In this document: piece after piece, positions 43,253-52,007 of the stretch | Position numbering within the stretch: the first letter of the stretch is position 1 | How the letters are laid out: every line of letters starts with the position of its first letter | Source of the DNA: Variovorax sp. UMC13 | GTDB lineage: Bacteria > Pseudomonadota > Gammaproteobacteria > Burkholderiales > Burkholderiaceae_C | Direction of reading: 5' to 3' | DNA length: 64,000 nt | Assembly (NCBI RefSeq): GCF_014170375.1 | Contig: NZ_LZZW01000024.1 | Coordinates: 62,001-126,000 of the forward strand | The notes under the pieces: model-generated | Told to the model about the DNA's origin: nothing | Seen by the model: only the letters and a program-made list of their open reading frames with translations | Database searches by the model: none | Position numbers and translations under genes: made by a program

Positions 43253-43954
43253 TTGGACACACATTTACACGCCGCTCGCCCTGGCACCCGCTCGGACACG
43301 CTTCTGGTGTTCCTCCCCGGTGCCTTCCTCGAACCCGAAGCGTTCGAGCGTGAGGGTTTCCTGAGCGCCGTGCGGGCCCACGATGTGGCGGCCGATGTGA
43401 TGCTGGTCGATGCCAACGTCTCCTACTACTACGACCAGAGCTTCGTGCAGCGCCTGCACGATGACGTGCTGGCACCGGCGCGCCAGGGCGGCTACCGCAA
43501 GATCTGGCTGGTGGGCATCTCGATCGGCGGCTTCGGCGCACTCACCCACGAACTGGCCCGACCCGGCCTGATCGACGGCATCGTCGTGCTGGCCCCCTAC
43601 CTGGGCCGCCGCCCGATCGGCGCCGAGATCCAGAAGGCCGGCGGCCTGCGGGCCTGGAAAGCGCCCGAGAAGCCGTCCGACGACGAAGTCGACCGCAAGC
43701 TCTGGCCCTGGCTGCAGCAGTACGCGAGCCCCGAACTCGCCGCCACGCTGCCGCCGCTCTACCTGGGCTACGGCCTGGCCGACCGCTTCGCGCCCAACCA
43801 CCAGCTGCTGGCCGAGGTGCTGCCGCAGGGCCATGTGTTCACCACCGAGGGCGGGCACGACTGGCCGCAGTGGTCGCGTCTGTGGCGCAGCATGCTCGAC
43901 GTGCTGCCGCTGCCCAAGCACGAAGAGACCGAAGCACTGCTCGCCTGCGCCTGA
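43253..43954 (+). CDS. Alpha/beta hydrolase, TTG start
   Basis: A 233-residue alpha/beta-fold hydrolase. The start is TTG at 43253, preceded by AAGGGG (43241-43246); no ATG exists before the first beta strand 'DTLLVFLPGAF'. The nucleophile elbow is 'GISIGG' with S90, and 'EGGHDWPQW' near the C-terminus supplies the catalytic histidine. The oxyanion region 'LPGAFLEPEAF' is unusual. The substrate is unknown; it is a serine esterase or hydrolase by fold. Confidence 0.82.
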   Translation: MDTHLHAARPGTRSDTLLVFLPGAFLEPEAFEREGFLSAVRAHDVAADVMLVDANVSYYYDQSFVQRLHDDVLAPARQGGYRKIWLVGISIGGFGALTHELARPGLIDGIVVLAPYLGRRPIGAEIQKAGGLRAWKAPEKPSDDEVDRKLWPWLQQYASPELAATLPPLYLGYGLADRFAPNHQLLAEVLPQGHVFTTEGGHDWPQWSRLWRSMLDVLPLPKHEETEALLACA

Positions 43955-44033
43955 GCGTTCCCGGCGCGCACGGCCCCACAATGGGCGCCGGGCGGCGCGG
44001 AGGTGCGACCGCACCTTCAGGGAGAACGATCAC

Positions 44034-44621
44034 ATGAAGTGCCTTCCAGGCCTCGCCCTTCTTCTCACCGCGGCGCTGACGGCGCCCGTCCATGCCGCGG
44101 GCCATCCGGTTCCGCTGCCCTCCTCCGGCGCCAGCGCCGAAGTCTTCTTCTCGCCCGGCGCCGACTCCGACCGCGCCATCGCGCATGCCATGGACGCGGC
44201 GCACCGGCGGGTCTGGATCGCCGGCTACTTCTTCACCTCCTCGACGATCGCCAAGGCCGTGGCGCAGGCCCATGCGCGCGGCCTCGACGTGCGGGTGGTG
44301 CTCGACAGCTCGCAGGCCACGCACCAGTACTCGAGCGCGACCTACTTCCACCACCAGGGCGTGCCGCTGTGGATCGATGCGCGCTACCCGGTGATGCACC
44401 ACAAGTTCGTGCTCGTCGACGCCGACACCGTGGGCTTCGGTTCGATGAACTTCACCCGCGCCGGCTCGCAGCAGAACGCCGAGAACTTCAACCTGTTCCG
44501 GGGCTGGCCGCAGCTGGCGGCCACCTATGCGCAGGAGTTCGAGCGGCTGCAGCAGGAGTCGGAACGCTACCGGCCCGGCATGCGATTCGACAAGACGGGC
44601 GGCGGCGAAGACCGGCCCTGA
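44034..44621 (+). CDS. Secreted phospholipase D-like (single-HKD) nuclease
   Basis: A 195-residue protein with a signal peptide (MKCLPGLALLLTAALTAPVHA) and one HKD motif, H122-x-K124-x4-D129, followed by 'GFGSMNFT'. One motif per chain at this length matches the Nuc/EDTA-resistant endonuclease group of the PLD superfamily, which works as a dimer, although phospholipid or cardiolipin activity cannot be excluded. It is periplasmic or secreted by inference. It is convergent with tsaD, with 9 bases between the stops. Confidence 0.88.
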   Translation: MKCLPGLALLLTAALTAPVHAAGHPVPLPSSGASAEVFFSPGADSDRAIAHAMDAAHRRVWIAGYFFTSSTIAKAVAQAHARGLDVRVVLDSSQATHQYSSATYFHHQGVPLWIDARYPVMHHKFVLVDADTVGFGSMNFTRAGSQQNAENFNLFRGWPQLAATYAQEFERLQQESERYRPGMRFDKTGGGEDRP

Positions 44622-44630
44622 ACGAAGCGC

Positions 44631-45686
44631 TCAGGCCACCGCGCCTTCGGGCGTGCGCACCAGGCTGTCCAGCGGCCAGCGCGGCTTGACGTCGAAGGCG
44701 TAGACCTCGGTCGGCCGCTGCATGCCGGCCTGCAGCCGCATCGCCGCGGCCATCGCGATCATGGCGCCGTTGTCGGTGCACAGGTGCAGTTCGGGGTAGT
44801 GCACCCGCACGCCGCGCCTGGCGCAGGCCGCGTCGAGTTGCGCGCGCAGGTCGCGGTTGGCGCCCACCCCGCCGGCCACCACCAGCCGCTTCAGGCCGGT
44901 CTGCGCCAGCGCCGCCAGGCTCTTCTTGAGCAACACTTCGACGATCGCGGCCTGCGTCGCCGCCGCCAGGTCGGCCTTGCGGGCCTCGAGTTCGTCACCG
45001 AGCTTGCGCGCCTGCGTCATGACCGCGGTCTTGAGGCCGGCGAAGGAAAAGTCGAGGTCGCCGCTGTGCAGCAACGGCCGCGGCAGCTTGAAGGCGGCCG
45101 GGTCGCCCTGCTCCGCCAGCTTGGCCAGCCAGGGGCCGCCTGGGTAGGGCAAGCCCATGAGCTTGGCCGACTTGTCGAAGGCCTCGCCGGCGGCGTCGTC
45201 GATGGTCTCGCCCAGCATCTGGTAGCGGCCGACGCCGTCGACCCGCATCAGCTGGGTGTGGCCGCCCGACACCAGCAGCGCCACGAAGGGGAACTCGGGC
45301 GCATCGGCGCTCAGGAAAGGCGACAGCAGGTGGCCCTCGAGGTGGTGCACGCCCAGCACCGGCTTGCCCAGCGCCGCGCCCAGCGCGCAGGCCACGCCCG
45401 CGCCGACCAGCAGCGCGCCCGCCAGGCCGGGGCCGCGGGTGTAGGCCACGACGTCGACGTCGGCCAGCCGCCGGCCGGCCTCGTCGAACACGCTCTGCGC
45501 CAGCGGCAGCACGCGACGGATGTGGTCGCGGCTGGCGAGTTCGGGCACCACGCCGCCATAGGCCTGGTGCATGGTGATCTGGCTGTGCAGTGCGTGGGCG
45601 CACAGGCGCGGCAGTGCGTTTGCCTGCGTTTCCACCAGCGCCACGCCGGTTTCGTCGCAGGACGATTCGATTCCGAGTACGAGCAT
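44631..45686 (-). CDS. tsaD: tRNA N6-threonylcarbamoyladenosine transferase TsaD
   Basis: A 351-residue ASKHA-fold enzyme that transfers threonylcarbamoyl to A37 of ANN-decoding tRNAs, with TsaB and TsaE. The start is MLVLGIESSCDETGVALVET, canonical. The metal-binding H115-x3-H119 is seen in 'GVHHLEGHLLSP', with 'VSGGHTQL', 'DDAAGEAFDKSAKLMGLPYPGGP' and 'FSFAGLKTAV'. Length is slightly above the E. coli protein. The ATG at 45686 is the only sensible start. Confidence 0.96.
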   Translation of the reverse strand: MLVLGIESSCDETGVALVETQANALPRLCAHALHSQITMHQAYGGVVPELASRDHIRRVLPLAQSVFDEAGRRLADVDVVAYTRGPGLAGALLVGAGVACALGAALGKPVLGVHHLEGHLLSPFLSADAPEFPFVALLVSGGHTQLMRVDGVGRYQMLGETIDDAAGEAFDKSAKLMGLPYPGGPWLAKLAEQGDPAAFKLPRPLLHSGDLDFSFAGLKTAVMTQARKLGDELEARKADLAAATQAAIVEVLLKKSLAALAQTGLKRLVVAGGVGANRDLRAQLDAACARRGVRVHYPELHLCTDNGAMIAMAAAMRLQAGMQRPTEVYAFDVKPRWPLDSLVRTPEGAVA

Positions 45687-45779
45687 GGGTCGAGTGTAGG
45701 GGGCGCCCGCTTTCGAGGCACGGTTGTTGCTGCATGCCCCTGCGAGACCGCCCCGCGACCGCGCCCACCCTGACCCACG

Positions 45780-47033
45780 ATGACCTCCGGACTGACATTC
45801 CTGATCGCCGCCCTGCGCTGCGAAATCGACGCGCTCGACCAGCTCGGCCGCACCAGCGCGCTGGTGGCGACGATCGCGCGGCTGGTCCACGCCCTGCAGC
45901 GCGAACGCGGCATCTCCAACGTCCTGCTGGGTTCGGGCGGGCGCCGCTTCGCCGAGGAGCGGGCGGCCCAGGTGGCGGCCTGCAAGGCCCTCGAGCAGCA
46001 GGTGCGCGACGGCTTCGACCGGCTCGAAGCCGACCCGCGCCGCCTGCACAACGGGGCGCGCCTGTTCAGCCGCATCGCCGCCGTGCTGCCCGGGCTGGAC
46101 GCCCTCCCCGGCCTGCGCCAGCGCATCGGCGGCCTGCAGTTGCCGCCGGAACAGGCCACCGCCGCCTTCGTCAAGCTGGTGGCCGGCCTGCTGGGCGTGG
46201 TGTTCGAAGCCGCCGACGGCGCCACCGACCCCGAGATCTCGCGCCTGCTCGCCGCGCTGTTCAACTTCATGCAGGGCAAGGAGTTCGCGGGCCAGGAGCG
46301 CGCCTGCGGCGGCGCGGCCTTCGCCTCCGGTCGCAACGAGGGCGAGCGCCAGCAGCGCTGGCTGCACCTGATCGACTCGCAGGAGCGCTGCTTCCAGGTG
46401 TTCTCCAGCTTCGCCGGCCCGGCCCTGGAAGCCCAATGGCTGGCCGGCCTGCCGCCCGCGCAGACGGCCGAACTCGAGCGGCTGCGCCGCATCGCCTGCG
46501 CGGCCCCGGCCGGCGCGGCGCTGGACCCGGAACTCAGCGCCGTCTGGTTCGACTGCTGCACGCGGCGCATCGACGCCATGCAAACCGTCGAGGAGCGGCT
46601 CACGGCCGACCTGCACCAGCTGTGCGAGGCCAAGACGGCCCATGCGCGCGCCGAGCTGCAGGCCCACGAGGCGCTGCAGGCCCAGCTCGCGACGCAAGCC
46701 CCCCTGCCCCCGACCGCCTTCTTCGACGAGGCGGCGGCCGGCGCGGCCGAGGGGACGCCGCCCTACGGCCGCCAGCTCGAGCGCTCGATCCTCGACATGG
46801 TGCAGGACCAGTCGCAGCGGCTGCAGGCCATGCGCGACGAACTCGACACCGTGCGCGCCTCGCTCAACGAGCGCAAGGTGATCGAGCGCGCCAAGGGCCT
46901 GCTGATGGCGCACCGCCGCCTGAGCGAGGAAGAGGCGCACAAGATGCTGCGCCAGACCGCGATGAACCAGAACCGCCGGCTGATCGACGTGGCCGAATCG
47001 GTGCTCGCGATGGCCGAGTACCTCGAAGGCTGA
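45780..47033 (+). CDS. nasR: NasR-like NIT-ANTAR transcription antiterminator
   Basis: A 417-residue cytoplasmic regulator. The N-terminal ~300 residues match the nitrate/nitrite-sensing NIT domain ('LVHALQRERGISNVLLGSGGRRF', 'ALFNFMQGKEFAGQERACGGAAF'), an all-helical sensor. The C-terminus is an ANTAR RNA-binding domain ('LNERKVIERAKGLLMAHRRLSEEEAHKMLRQTAMNQNRRLIDVAESVL', about 355-412). In Klebsiella NasR, nitrate or nitrite binding lets ANTAR stabilise a leader hairpin and block termination. Here the gene lies directly upstream of nasFED, and two leaders with the expected hairpin pair are present in this window (47179 and 53852). Confidence 0.92.
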   Translation: MTSGLTFLIAALRCEIDALDQLGRTSALVATIARLVHALQRERGISNVLLGSGGRRFAEERAAQVAACKALEQQVRDGFDRLEADPRRLHNGARLFSRIAAVLPGLDALPGLRQRIGGLQLPPEQATAAFVKLVAGLLGVVFEAADGATDPEISRLLAALFNFMQGKEFAGQERACGGAAFASGRNEGERQQRWLHLIDSQERCFQVFSSFAGPALEAQWLAGLPPAQTAELERLRRIACAAPAGAALDPELSAVWFDCCTRRIDAMQTVEERLTADLHQLCEAKTAHARAELQAHEALQAQLATQAPLPPTAFFDEAAAGAAEGTPPYGRQLERSILDMVQDQSQRLQAMRDELDTVRASLNERKVIERAKGLLMAHRRLSEEEAHKMLRQTAMNQNRRLIDVAESVLAMAEYLEG

Positions 47034-47066
47034 GCCGCCCCCGAAATGGTGCAGCGCACTGGAAGC

Positions 47067-47085
47067 GTGCCCGTCACCAGGGCAC
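47067..47085. promoter_or_regulatory. Possible enhancer-binding protein site
   Basis: GTGCCC at 47067-47072 and GGGCAC at 47080-47085 form a perfect 6-bp inverted repeat with a 7-base spacer, centred about 50 bases upstream of the sigma-54 promoter, a position suited to NtrC. The half-sites are not in the usual GCAC-N7-GTGC order, so the call is weak. Confidence 0.3.
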
Positions 47086-47124
47086 AGGTCACGGCGCCTC
47101 CTCTGTAGTCCCGCAGGTACACCC

Positions 47125-47139
47125 TGGCACGGCGCTTGC
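47125..47139 (+). promoter_or_regulatory. Sigma-54 promoter of nasFED
   Basis: TGGCAC at 47125-47130, five bases, TTGC at 47136-47139: the -24 GG and -12 GC are 10 bases apart, exactly the sigma-54 consensus. Transcription should start near 47151, giving a leader of about 170 nt before nasF. The same element with the same spacing occurs upstream of nasC. Confidence 0.85.
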
Positions 47140-47178
47140 GTGGCACTGGGCACAGACCCCCGAGGTCTCCAGGCGGGC

Positions 47179-47285
47179 GGCATCCAACGGCGGATGCCTC
47201 CCACCGCACCGGACAAAGGCGTCCGTATCCCGCAGAGGCTCGTTTTCTCGAGCCTGCCCTGCGCGATGCGGACGCCTTTTTTTTG
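47179..47285 (+). promoter_or_regulatory. ANTAR (NasR-type) antitermination leader of nasFED
   Basis: Hairpin P1 (47179-47198) has a 7-bp stem GGCATCC/GGATGCC and hexaloop AACGGC. P2 (47210-47225) has a 5-bp stem CGGAC/GTCCG and hexaloop AAAGGC. Both loops have A at position 1 and G at position 4, the ANTAR recognition rule. The 3' side of P2 is also the 5' arm of a terminator: 47215-47225 pairs perfectly over 11 bp with 47269-47279, followed by Ts to 47284. P2 and the terminator are therefore mutually exclusive. A further stem AGGCTCG/CGAGCCT lies inside the terminator loop. Confidence 0.88.
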
Positions 47286-47321
47286 TTTTCCGTTCCTGCC
47301 ATCTCTTCCGGAGTCCGCCCC

Positions 47322-48566
47322 ATGTCCGATCTGCTGAAAACGAAGTTGAGCCGCCGCCACGTGCTGCAGGCCGCCGCCCTCGGTGCCGCCGGCATCGACC
47401 CCGCCCTGCGCGCGCTGGCCTATGCCCAGGGCTCCGACAAGCCGGAGAAGGAGGAAGTGAAGATCGGCTTCATCCCGCTGACCGACTGCGCGAGCGTGGT
47501 GATGGCCTCGGTGCTGGGCATCGACCGGAAGTACGGCGTGAAGATCGTGCCGAGCAAGGAGGCCAGCTGGGCCGGCGTGCGCGACAAGCTGGTCAACGGC
47601 GACCTCGACATGGCCCACGTGCTCTACGGCCTGGTCTACGGCGTGCACCTGGGCGTGAGCGGGCCGAAGAAGGACATGGCGGTGCTCATGACCCTGAACA
47701 ACAACGGCCAGGCGATCACGCTGTCGAAGAAGCTGGCCGACAAGGGAGCGGTCGATGCGCCCTCGCTGGCCAAGCTGATCGCCAAGGAAAAGGGCGACTA
47801 CACCTTCGCCCAGACCTTCCCCACCGGCACCCACGCGATGTGGCTCTACTACTGGCTCGCCTCGGCCGGCATCGACCCGTTCAAGGACGTGAAGAACATC
47901 GTGGTGCCGCCGCCGCAGATGGTGGCCAACATGCGCATCGGCAACATGGACGGCTACTGCGTGGGCGAGCCCTGGAACCAGCGCGCGATCATGGACGGCA
48001 TTGGGGTCACGGCCATCACCACCCAGGACATCTGGAAGGACCATCCCGAGAAGGTGCTGGGCTGCACCGCCGACTTCGTGAAGAAGTACCCGAACACCGC
48101 GCGCGCCGTGACCGCCGCGATCCTCGAGGCCGGCAAGTGGATCGACACCGGCCTGCAGAACAAGAACAAGATGGCCGAGACCATCGCCGACAAGAGCTAC
48201 GTCAACACCAGCGTGGACGCCATCAACCAGCGCATCCTGGGCCGCTACACCAACGGCATGGGCCGGAACTGGGACGACCCGAACCACATGAAGTTCTACA
48301 ACGACGGCGCGGTGAACTTCCCCTACCTGTCCGACGGCATGTGGTTCCTCACGCAGCACAAGCGCTGGGGCCTGCTCAAGGAGCATCCGGACTACCTCAA
48401 GGTCGCGACCGACATCAACCGCATCGACATCTACAAGCAGGCCGCCACGGCCAGCAAGACCCCCGTGCCCGCCTCGGCCATGCGCAGCAGCAAGCTGATG
48501 GACGGCGTGGTGTGGGACGGCAGGGAGCCGAAGAAGTACGCCGAATCCTTCAAGTTGCATGCCTGA
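47322..48566 (+). CDS. nasF: Nitrate ABC transporter substrate-binding protein NasF/NrtA-like
   Basis: A 414-residue binding protein of the NrtA/CmpA/NasF family. The start ATG 47322 has GGAG about 10 bases upstream. The Tat-type signal 'LSRRHVLQAAALGAAG' lies at residues 9-24. The core has 'VKIGFIPLTDCASVVMASVLGIDRKYGV', 'ASWAGVRDKLVNGDLDMAHVLYGLVYGV', 'CVGEPWNQRAI' and 'FLTQHKRWGLL', residues of the nitrate/bicarbonate-binding group. It captures nitrate in the periplasm. It is the first gene after the antitermination leader. Confidence 0.92.
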   Translation: MSDLLKTKLSRRHVLQAAALGAAGIDPALRALAYAQGSDKPEKEEVKIGFIPLTDCASVVMASVLGIDRKYGVKIVPSKEASWAGVRDKLVNGDLDMAHVLYGLVYGVHLGVSGPKKDMAVLMTLNNNGQAITLSKKLADKGAVDAPSLAKLIAKEKGDYTFAQTFPTGTHAMWLYYWLASAGIDPFKDVKNIVVPPPQMVANMRIGNMDGYCVGEPWNQRAIMDGIGVTAITTQDIWKDHPEKVLGCTADFVKKYPNTARAVTAAILEAGKWIDTGLQNKNKMAETIADKSYVNTSVDAINQRILGRYTNGMGRNWDDPNHMKFYNDGAVNFPYLSDGMWFLTQHKRWGLLKEHPDYLKVATDINRIDIYKQAATASKTPVPASAMRSSKLMDGVVWDGREPKKYAESFKLHA

Positions 48567-48576
48567 GGAGAACACC

Positions 48577-49488
48577 ATGGTCAGTGCCGTCTTTCATTCG
48601 CCGCTCGATGCGTCGCCTCCTCTGCCGCGTGCGGGCGAAGGCGCCGTGCGCGCTGAACCCGCGCCCCATCCGCTGCCCCGCGTGAAGAAGGCGCGCAGGC
48701 CCCTCGACCTGCGCGCCTTCTGGATGCGCGTGCTGCCGCCGCTGGTCGGCTTCGGCCTGCTGCTGCTGGTGTGGGAGCTGATCGCCATGAACAGCAGCAC
48801 CGGTTTTCCCTCGCCGCTGGTGACGGGCAAGCAGGCGCTGGCCGTGTTCGCCGATCCGTTCTACAGCAAGGGCCCCAACGACCAGGGCGTGGGCTGGAAC
48901 GTGCTGGCCTCGCTGCAGCGCGTGGCCCTGGGCTTCGGCCTGGCAGCGCTGGTGGGCATTCCGGCGGGCTTCGCGATCGGCCGTTTCGAGTTCCTCGCGC
49001 GCATGTTCAACCCGCTGATCAGCCTGCTGCGGCCGGTCTCGCCGCTGGCCTGGCTGCCGATCGGCCTGCTGGTGTTCAAGGGCGCCAACCCGGCGGCGAT
49101 CTGGACCATCTTCATCTGCTCGATCTGGCCGATGGTGATCAACACCGCGGTCGGCGTGCAGCGCGTGCCCACCGACTACATGAACGTGGCCCGGGTGCTC
49201 AACCTCAGCGAATGGAAGATCCTCACCCGGATCCTGTTCCCCGCCGTGCTGCCCTACATGCTGACAGGCGTGCGGCTGGCCGTGGGCACCGCCTGGCTGG
49301 TGATCGTCGCGGCCGAGATGCTGACCGGCGGCGTAGGCATCGGCTTCTGGGTCTGGGACGAGTGGAACAACCTCAACGTCGCCAACATCATCATCGCGAT
49401 CTTCGTGATCGGCGTGGTCGGGCTGGTGCTCGAGTTCGCGCTGATCAAGGTCGCCACCGCGTTCACGTTCGAAGAGGTGAAGTCATGA
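48577..49488 (+). CDS. nasE: Nitrate ABC transporter permease NasE/NrtB-like
   Basis: A 303-residue permease with about six helices and the EAA loop 'VQRVPTDYMNVARVLNLSEWKILTRILFPAVLPYMLTGVRLAVG'. ATG 48577 was preferred to ATG 48559 because GAGGAG (48564-48569) stands at the right distance before it and avoids an overlap with nasF. The N-terminal ~45 residues are Pro/Arg-rich and cytoplasmic. It forms the inner-membrane channel for nitrate. Confidence 0.92.
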   Translation: MVSAVFHSPLDASPPLPRAGEGAVRAEPAPHPLPRVKKARRPLDLRAFWMRVLPPLVGFGLLLLVWELIAMNSSTGFPSPLVTGKQALAVFADPFYSKGPNDQGVGWNVLASLQRVALGFGLAALVGIPAGFAIGRFEFLARMFNPLISLLRPVSPLAWLPIGLLVFKGANPAAIWTIFICSIWPMVINTAVGVQRVPTDYMNVARVLNLSEWKILTRILFPAVLPYMLTGVRLAVGTAWLVIVAAEMLTGGVGIGFWVWDEWNNLNVANIIIAIFVIGVVGLVLEFALIKVATAFTFEEVKS

Positions 49489-50297
49489 ACGAACTGCAGA
49501 ACAGCCGCTTCATCGAGATCAGCGACGTCGAACAGACCTTCAAGACGCCCAAGGGCAGCTTCCAGGCGCTGCGCGACATCCACCTCACGGTCGCCAAGGG
49601 CGAGTTCGTGGCGCTGATCGGCCACTCGGGCTGCGGCAAGTCCACGCTGCTCAACCTGATCGCCGGCCTGACCCAGCCCACGCAGGGCACGCTGCTGTGC
49701 GCCAACAAGGAGATCGCCGGGCCCGGCCCCGAACGCGCGGTGGTGTTCCAGAACCACTCGCTGTTGCCCTGGCTCAGCTGCTACGAGAACATCTTCCTCG
49801 GCGTGGAGCGGGTGTTCGCCGCCACCGAATCGAAGGCCCAGCTCAAGGCGCGCACCGAGGCCGCGCTGGCGCTGGTGGGCCTCACGCCCGCCACCCACAA
49901 GCGGCCCGGCGAGATCTCGGGCGGCATGAAGCAGCGCGTGGGCATCGCTCGCGCGCTGGCGATGGAACCCAAGGTGCTGCTGATGGACGAGCCCTTCGGC
50001 GCACTCGACGCGCTGACCCGCGCCCGCCTCCAGGACGAACTGCTCGCGATCGTGCAGAAGACGCGCAGCACGGTGGTGATGGTCACGCACGACGTCGACG
50101 AGGCCGTGCTGCTGGCGGACCGGATCGTGATGATGACCAACGGCCCCTCGGCCACCATCGGCGAGGTGCTGCCGGTGAATCTGCCGCGCCCGCGCAACCG
50201 CGTCGAACTCGCCGAAGACCGCGACTACGTGCACTGCCGCAAGGCGGTGATCGACTTCCTCTACACGCGACAGGGCCACGTAGAGAAGGCGGCCTGA
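49485..50297 (+). CDS. nasD: Nitrate ABC transporter ATPase NasD/NrtD-like
   Basis: A 270-residue ATPase whose ATG overlaps the permease stop (ATGA). Walker A is GHSGCGKST near residues 43-51, the Q-loop is 'VFQNHSLLPWLSCYENI', the signature 'ISGGMKQRVGIARAL', Walker B 'VLLMDEPFGALD', and the H-loop 'MVTHDVDEAVLLADRIVMMTNGP'. This matches the NrtD/SsuB branch. There is no NrtC-type fused binding domain. It is convergent with the RraA-like gene, 13 bases away. Confidence 0.93.
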   Translation: MNELQNSRFIEISDVEQTFKTPKGSFQALRDIHLTVAKGEFVALIGHSGCGKSTLLNLIAGLTQPTQGTLLCANKEIAGPGPERAVVFQNHSLLPWLSCYENIFLGVERVFAATESKAQLKARTEAALALVGLTPATHKRPGEISGGMKQRVGIARALAMEPKVLLMDEPFGALDALTRARLQDELLAIVQKTRSTVVMVTHDVDEAVLLADRIVMMTNGPSATIGEVLPVNLPRPRNRVELAEDRDYVHCRKAVIDFLYTRQGHVEKAA

Positions 50298-50310
50298 CGA
50301 GCCCTCCCCG

Positions 50311-50958
50311 CTAGCGCAGGCCGAGTCGGTCCAGCGCCGGCTGCAGGCCCAGCAGCTCGATCGTCGAGGTGCCGCGCTCGATGGCCAGGCGCTGCGCCCG
50401 CTCCTTGTCTTCGCGCGCCAGGCTGTTCGCCAGCGCCGCCGCCACCTCGTCCTGCGGCACCACGACCAGGCCGTCGCGGTCGCCGACCACGATGTCGCCC
50501 GGATGCACCAAGCTCCCGCCCATGGCCAGCGGTGCGTTCAGCACGCCCGGCTGGTTCTTGCCCGTGCCCTTGATCGACAGGCCGCGGCAGAAGACCGGGA
50601 AACCCAGGCCCACGATGGCGCTGGCGTCGCGGACGCAGCCGCTGATGACCAGGCCCGCGATGCCCTTGTGCATGGCCTGCAGCGTCAGGACGTCGCCCCA
50701 GGGACCGGCCTCCATGAAGGCCTTGGCGTCCACCACCAGCACATCGCCGGGGCGGGCCTTCTGCACCGCCAGATGCAGGATCAGGTTGTCGGCGGGCCGG
50801 GCGTCGACGGTGAAGGCCGGCCCCACCAGGACGCTGCCCGGATCGAGCGGCTTCAGCCCGCTGTCGAGCGCGCCCTTGGCGCCCTGCGCCTCGTACACCG
50901 TGGCGGCCCCCAGGCGGCGCAGTGCGTCGAGCTGGGCTTGCGTGCATGTCGTGTCCAT
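50311..50958 (-). CDS. RraA-like aldolase/decarboxylase (copy 1)
   Basis: A 215-residue RraA/demethylmenaquinone-methyltransferase-fold protein. The core 'AGLVISGCVRDASAIVGLGFPVFCRGL' carries the R-D pair, 'HPGDIVVGDRDGLVVVP' the second metal/substrate loop, and 'GPAFTVDARPADNLILHLAVQKARPGDVLVVD' the N-terminal half. Catabolic relatives are 4-carboxy-4-hydroxy-2-oxoadipate and 4-hydroxy-4-methyl-2-oxoglutarate aldolases; RraA proper inhibits RNase E. Context with a Bug binding protein favours a catabolic aldolase. ATG 50958 stands 2 bases after the binding-protein stop. Confidence 0.82.
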   Translation of the reverse strand: MDTTCTQAQLDALRRLGAATVYEAQGAKGALDSGLKPLDPGSVLVGPAFTVDARPADNLILHLAVQKARPGDVLVVDAKAFMEAGPWGDVLTLQAMHKGIAGLVISGCVRDASAIVGLGFPVFCRGLSIKGTGKNQPGVLNAPLAMGGSLVHPGDIVVGDRDGLVVVPQDEVAAALANSLAREDKERAQRLAIERGTSTIELLGLQPALDRLGLR

Positions 50959-50960
50959 CT

Positions 50961-51944
50961 TCAATCCACCTTTGCGCCGGAACGCTTGACCACCGTCGTC
51001 CAGTAAGGGACTTCCTTCTGGATGAATCCGTTGAATGCCTCGACGCTGCCGCTGACGTCGGTCGAGCCCATGTCCTTGAGCTTCTTCGCCACCGCGGGCG
51101 CGCGCAGGGCCTGGTTCAGCGCCTCGTTGAGTTGCTTGACCACCGGCGCGGGTGTCTTCGACGGCACCAGCACGCCATACCAGTTCTCGATCACGAAGTC
51201 GTCGAAACCCGCCTCCTTCATGGTCGGCACTTCGGGCAATCCGTCGACCCGTTTGGCCGCCGTGGTCGCCAGCACGTGCACCCGGCCGCCGGACAGGTGC
51301 GGCCCGAGGGCCGTGGTGGTCTCGAAGGCCATCGCGACCTGGCCCGACAGCACGTCCGTCATCGCCGGTCCCTGCCCCCGGTAGGGCACGTGCAGCAGGT
51401 CCAGCTGTCGATCGATCTTGAGCAGTTCACCCGCCAGATGCTGCGGGCTGCCCGCGCCGCCCGATGCATAGGCGTACTTGCCGGGCGCGGCCTTCACCAG
51501 CTTCACCAGCGCCCCCAGGTCCCGGGCCGGCACGCTCGCGCTGTTGACGTAGAGCAGCAGCGGCACCGAGGCCACCGCACCCACCCCCACCAGCGCCTTG
51601 ACCGGGTCCAGGCGCAGCTCGTAGAGGTTGCGGTTGATGACCACGCCCGTGTTGTTGCCCAGCAGCGCGGTGCAGCCGTCGGGCTGCGCGCGGGCCACGA
51701 ACTCGGTGCCGATGTTGCTGCTGGCCCCGCCCCGGTTGTCGACGATCACGGTCGCGCCCAGCGCCGCCGCCATGCCGGGCGCGACGAGGCGGGCCAGGAT
51801 GTCGGTGGTGCCGCCGGGCGGGTAAGGCGACACGAGGGTGAGGGTCTTGCACGGGAAGGGCGCGCCGGCCGCGTGGGCGCTGGCGACCAGGGTGAGCGCC
51901 GCGGCGGCATGGGCGAGGCGGAAGGCGAACTTGCGAACGGTCAT
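50961..51944 (-). CDS. Bug/TctC-family periplasmic binding protein
   Basis: A 327-residue tripartite tricarboxylate transporter-type binding protein (Bug family), greatly expanded in Bordetella and Comamonadaceae. The signal peptide ends near SAHA. Typical motifs: 'LTLVSPYPPGGTTDILARLVAPGM', 'VDNRGGASSNIGTEFVARAQPDG', 'YASGGAGSPQHLAGELLK', 'HVPYRGQGPAMTDVLSGQVAMAFE' and 'VPTMKEAGFDDFVIENWYGVLVPS'. It binds carboxylic acids. No TctAB membrane genes are adjacent. It lies between the two RraA-like genes in one minus-strand unit. Confidence 0.92.
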   Translation of the reverse strand: MTVRKFAFRLAHAAAALTLVASAHAAGAPFPCKTLTLVSPYPPGGTTDILARLVAPGMAAALGATVIVDNRGGASSNIGTEFVARAQPDGCTALLGNNTGVVINRNLYELRLDPVKALVGVGAVASVPLLLYVNSASVPARDLGALVKLVKAAPGKYAYASGGAGSPQHLAGELLKIDRQLDLLHVPYRGQGPAMTDVLSGQVAMAFETTTALGPHLSGGRVHVLATTAAKRVDGLPEVPTMKEAGFDDFVIENWYGVLVPSKTPAPVVKQLNEALNQALRAPAVAKKLKDMGSTDVSGSVEAFNGFIQKEVPYWTTVVKRSGAKVD

Positions 51945-52007
51945 GGTGTTTTGTCTCTGGAATGGATGTCGATCGGCCCGCCCCGCGCCGCAGGGTCGGG
52001 CGCGCGC

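Noticed and set aside
44631..48578. A single 1315-residue minus-strand open frame over tsaD and the nas genes
   Set aside because: Only the last 351 residues are a real protein (TsaD); the rest is antisense to nasR and nasF.
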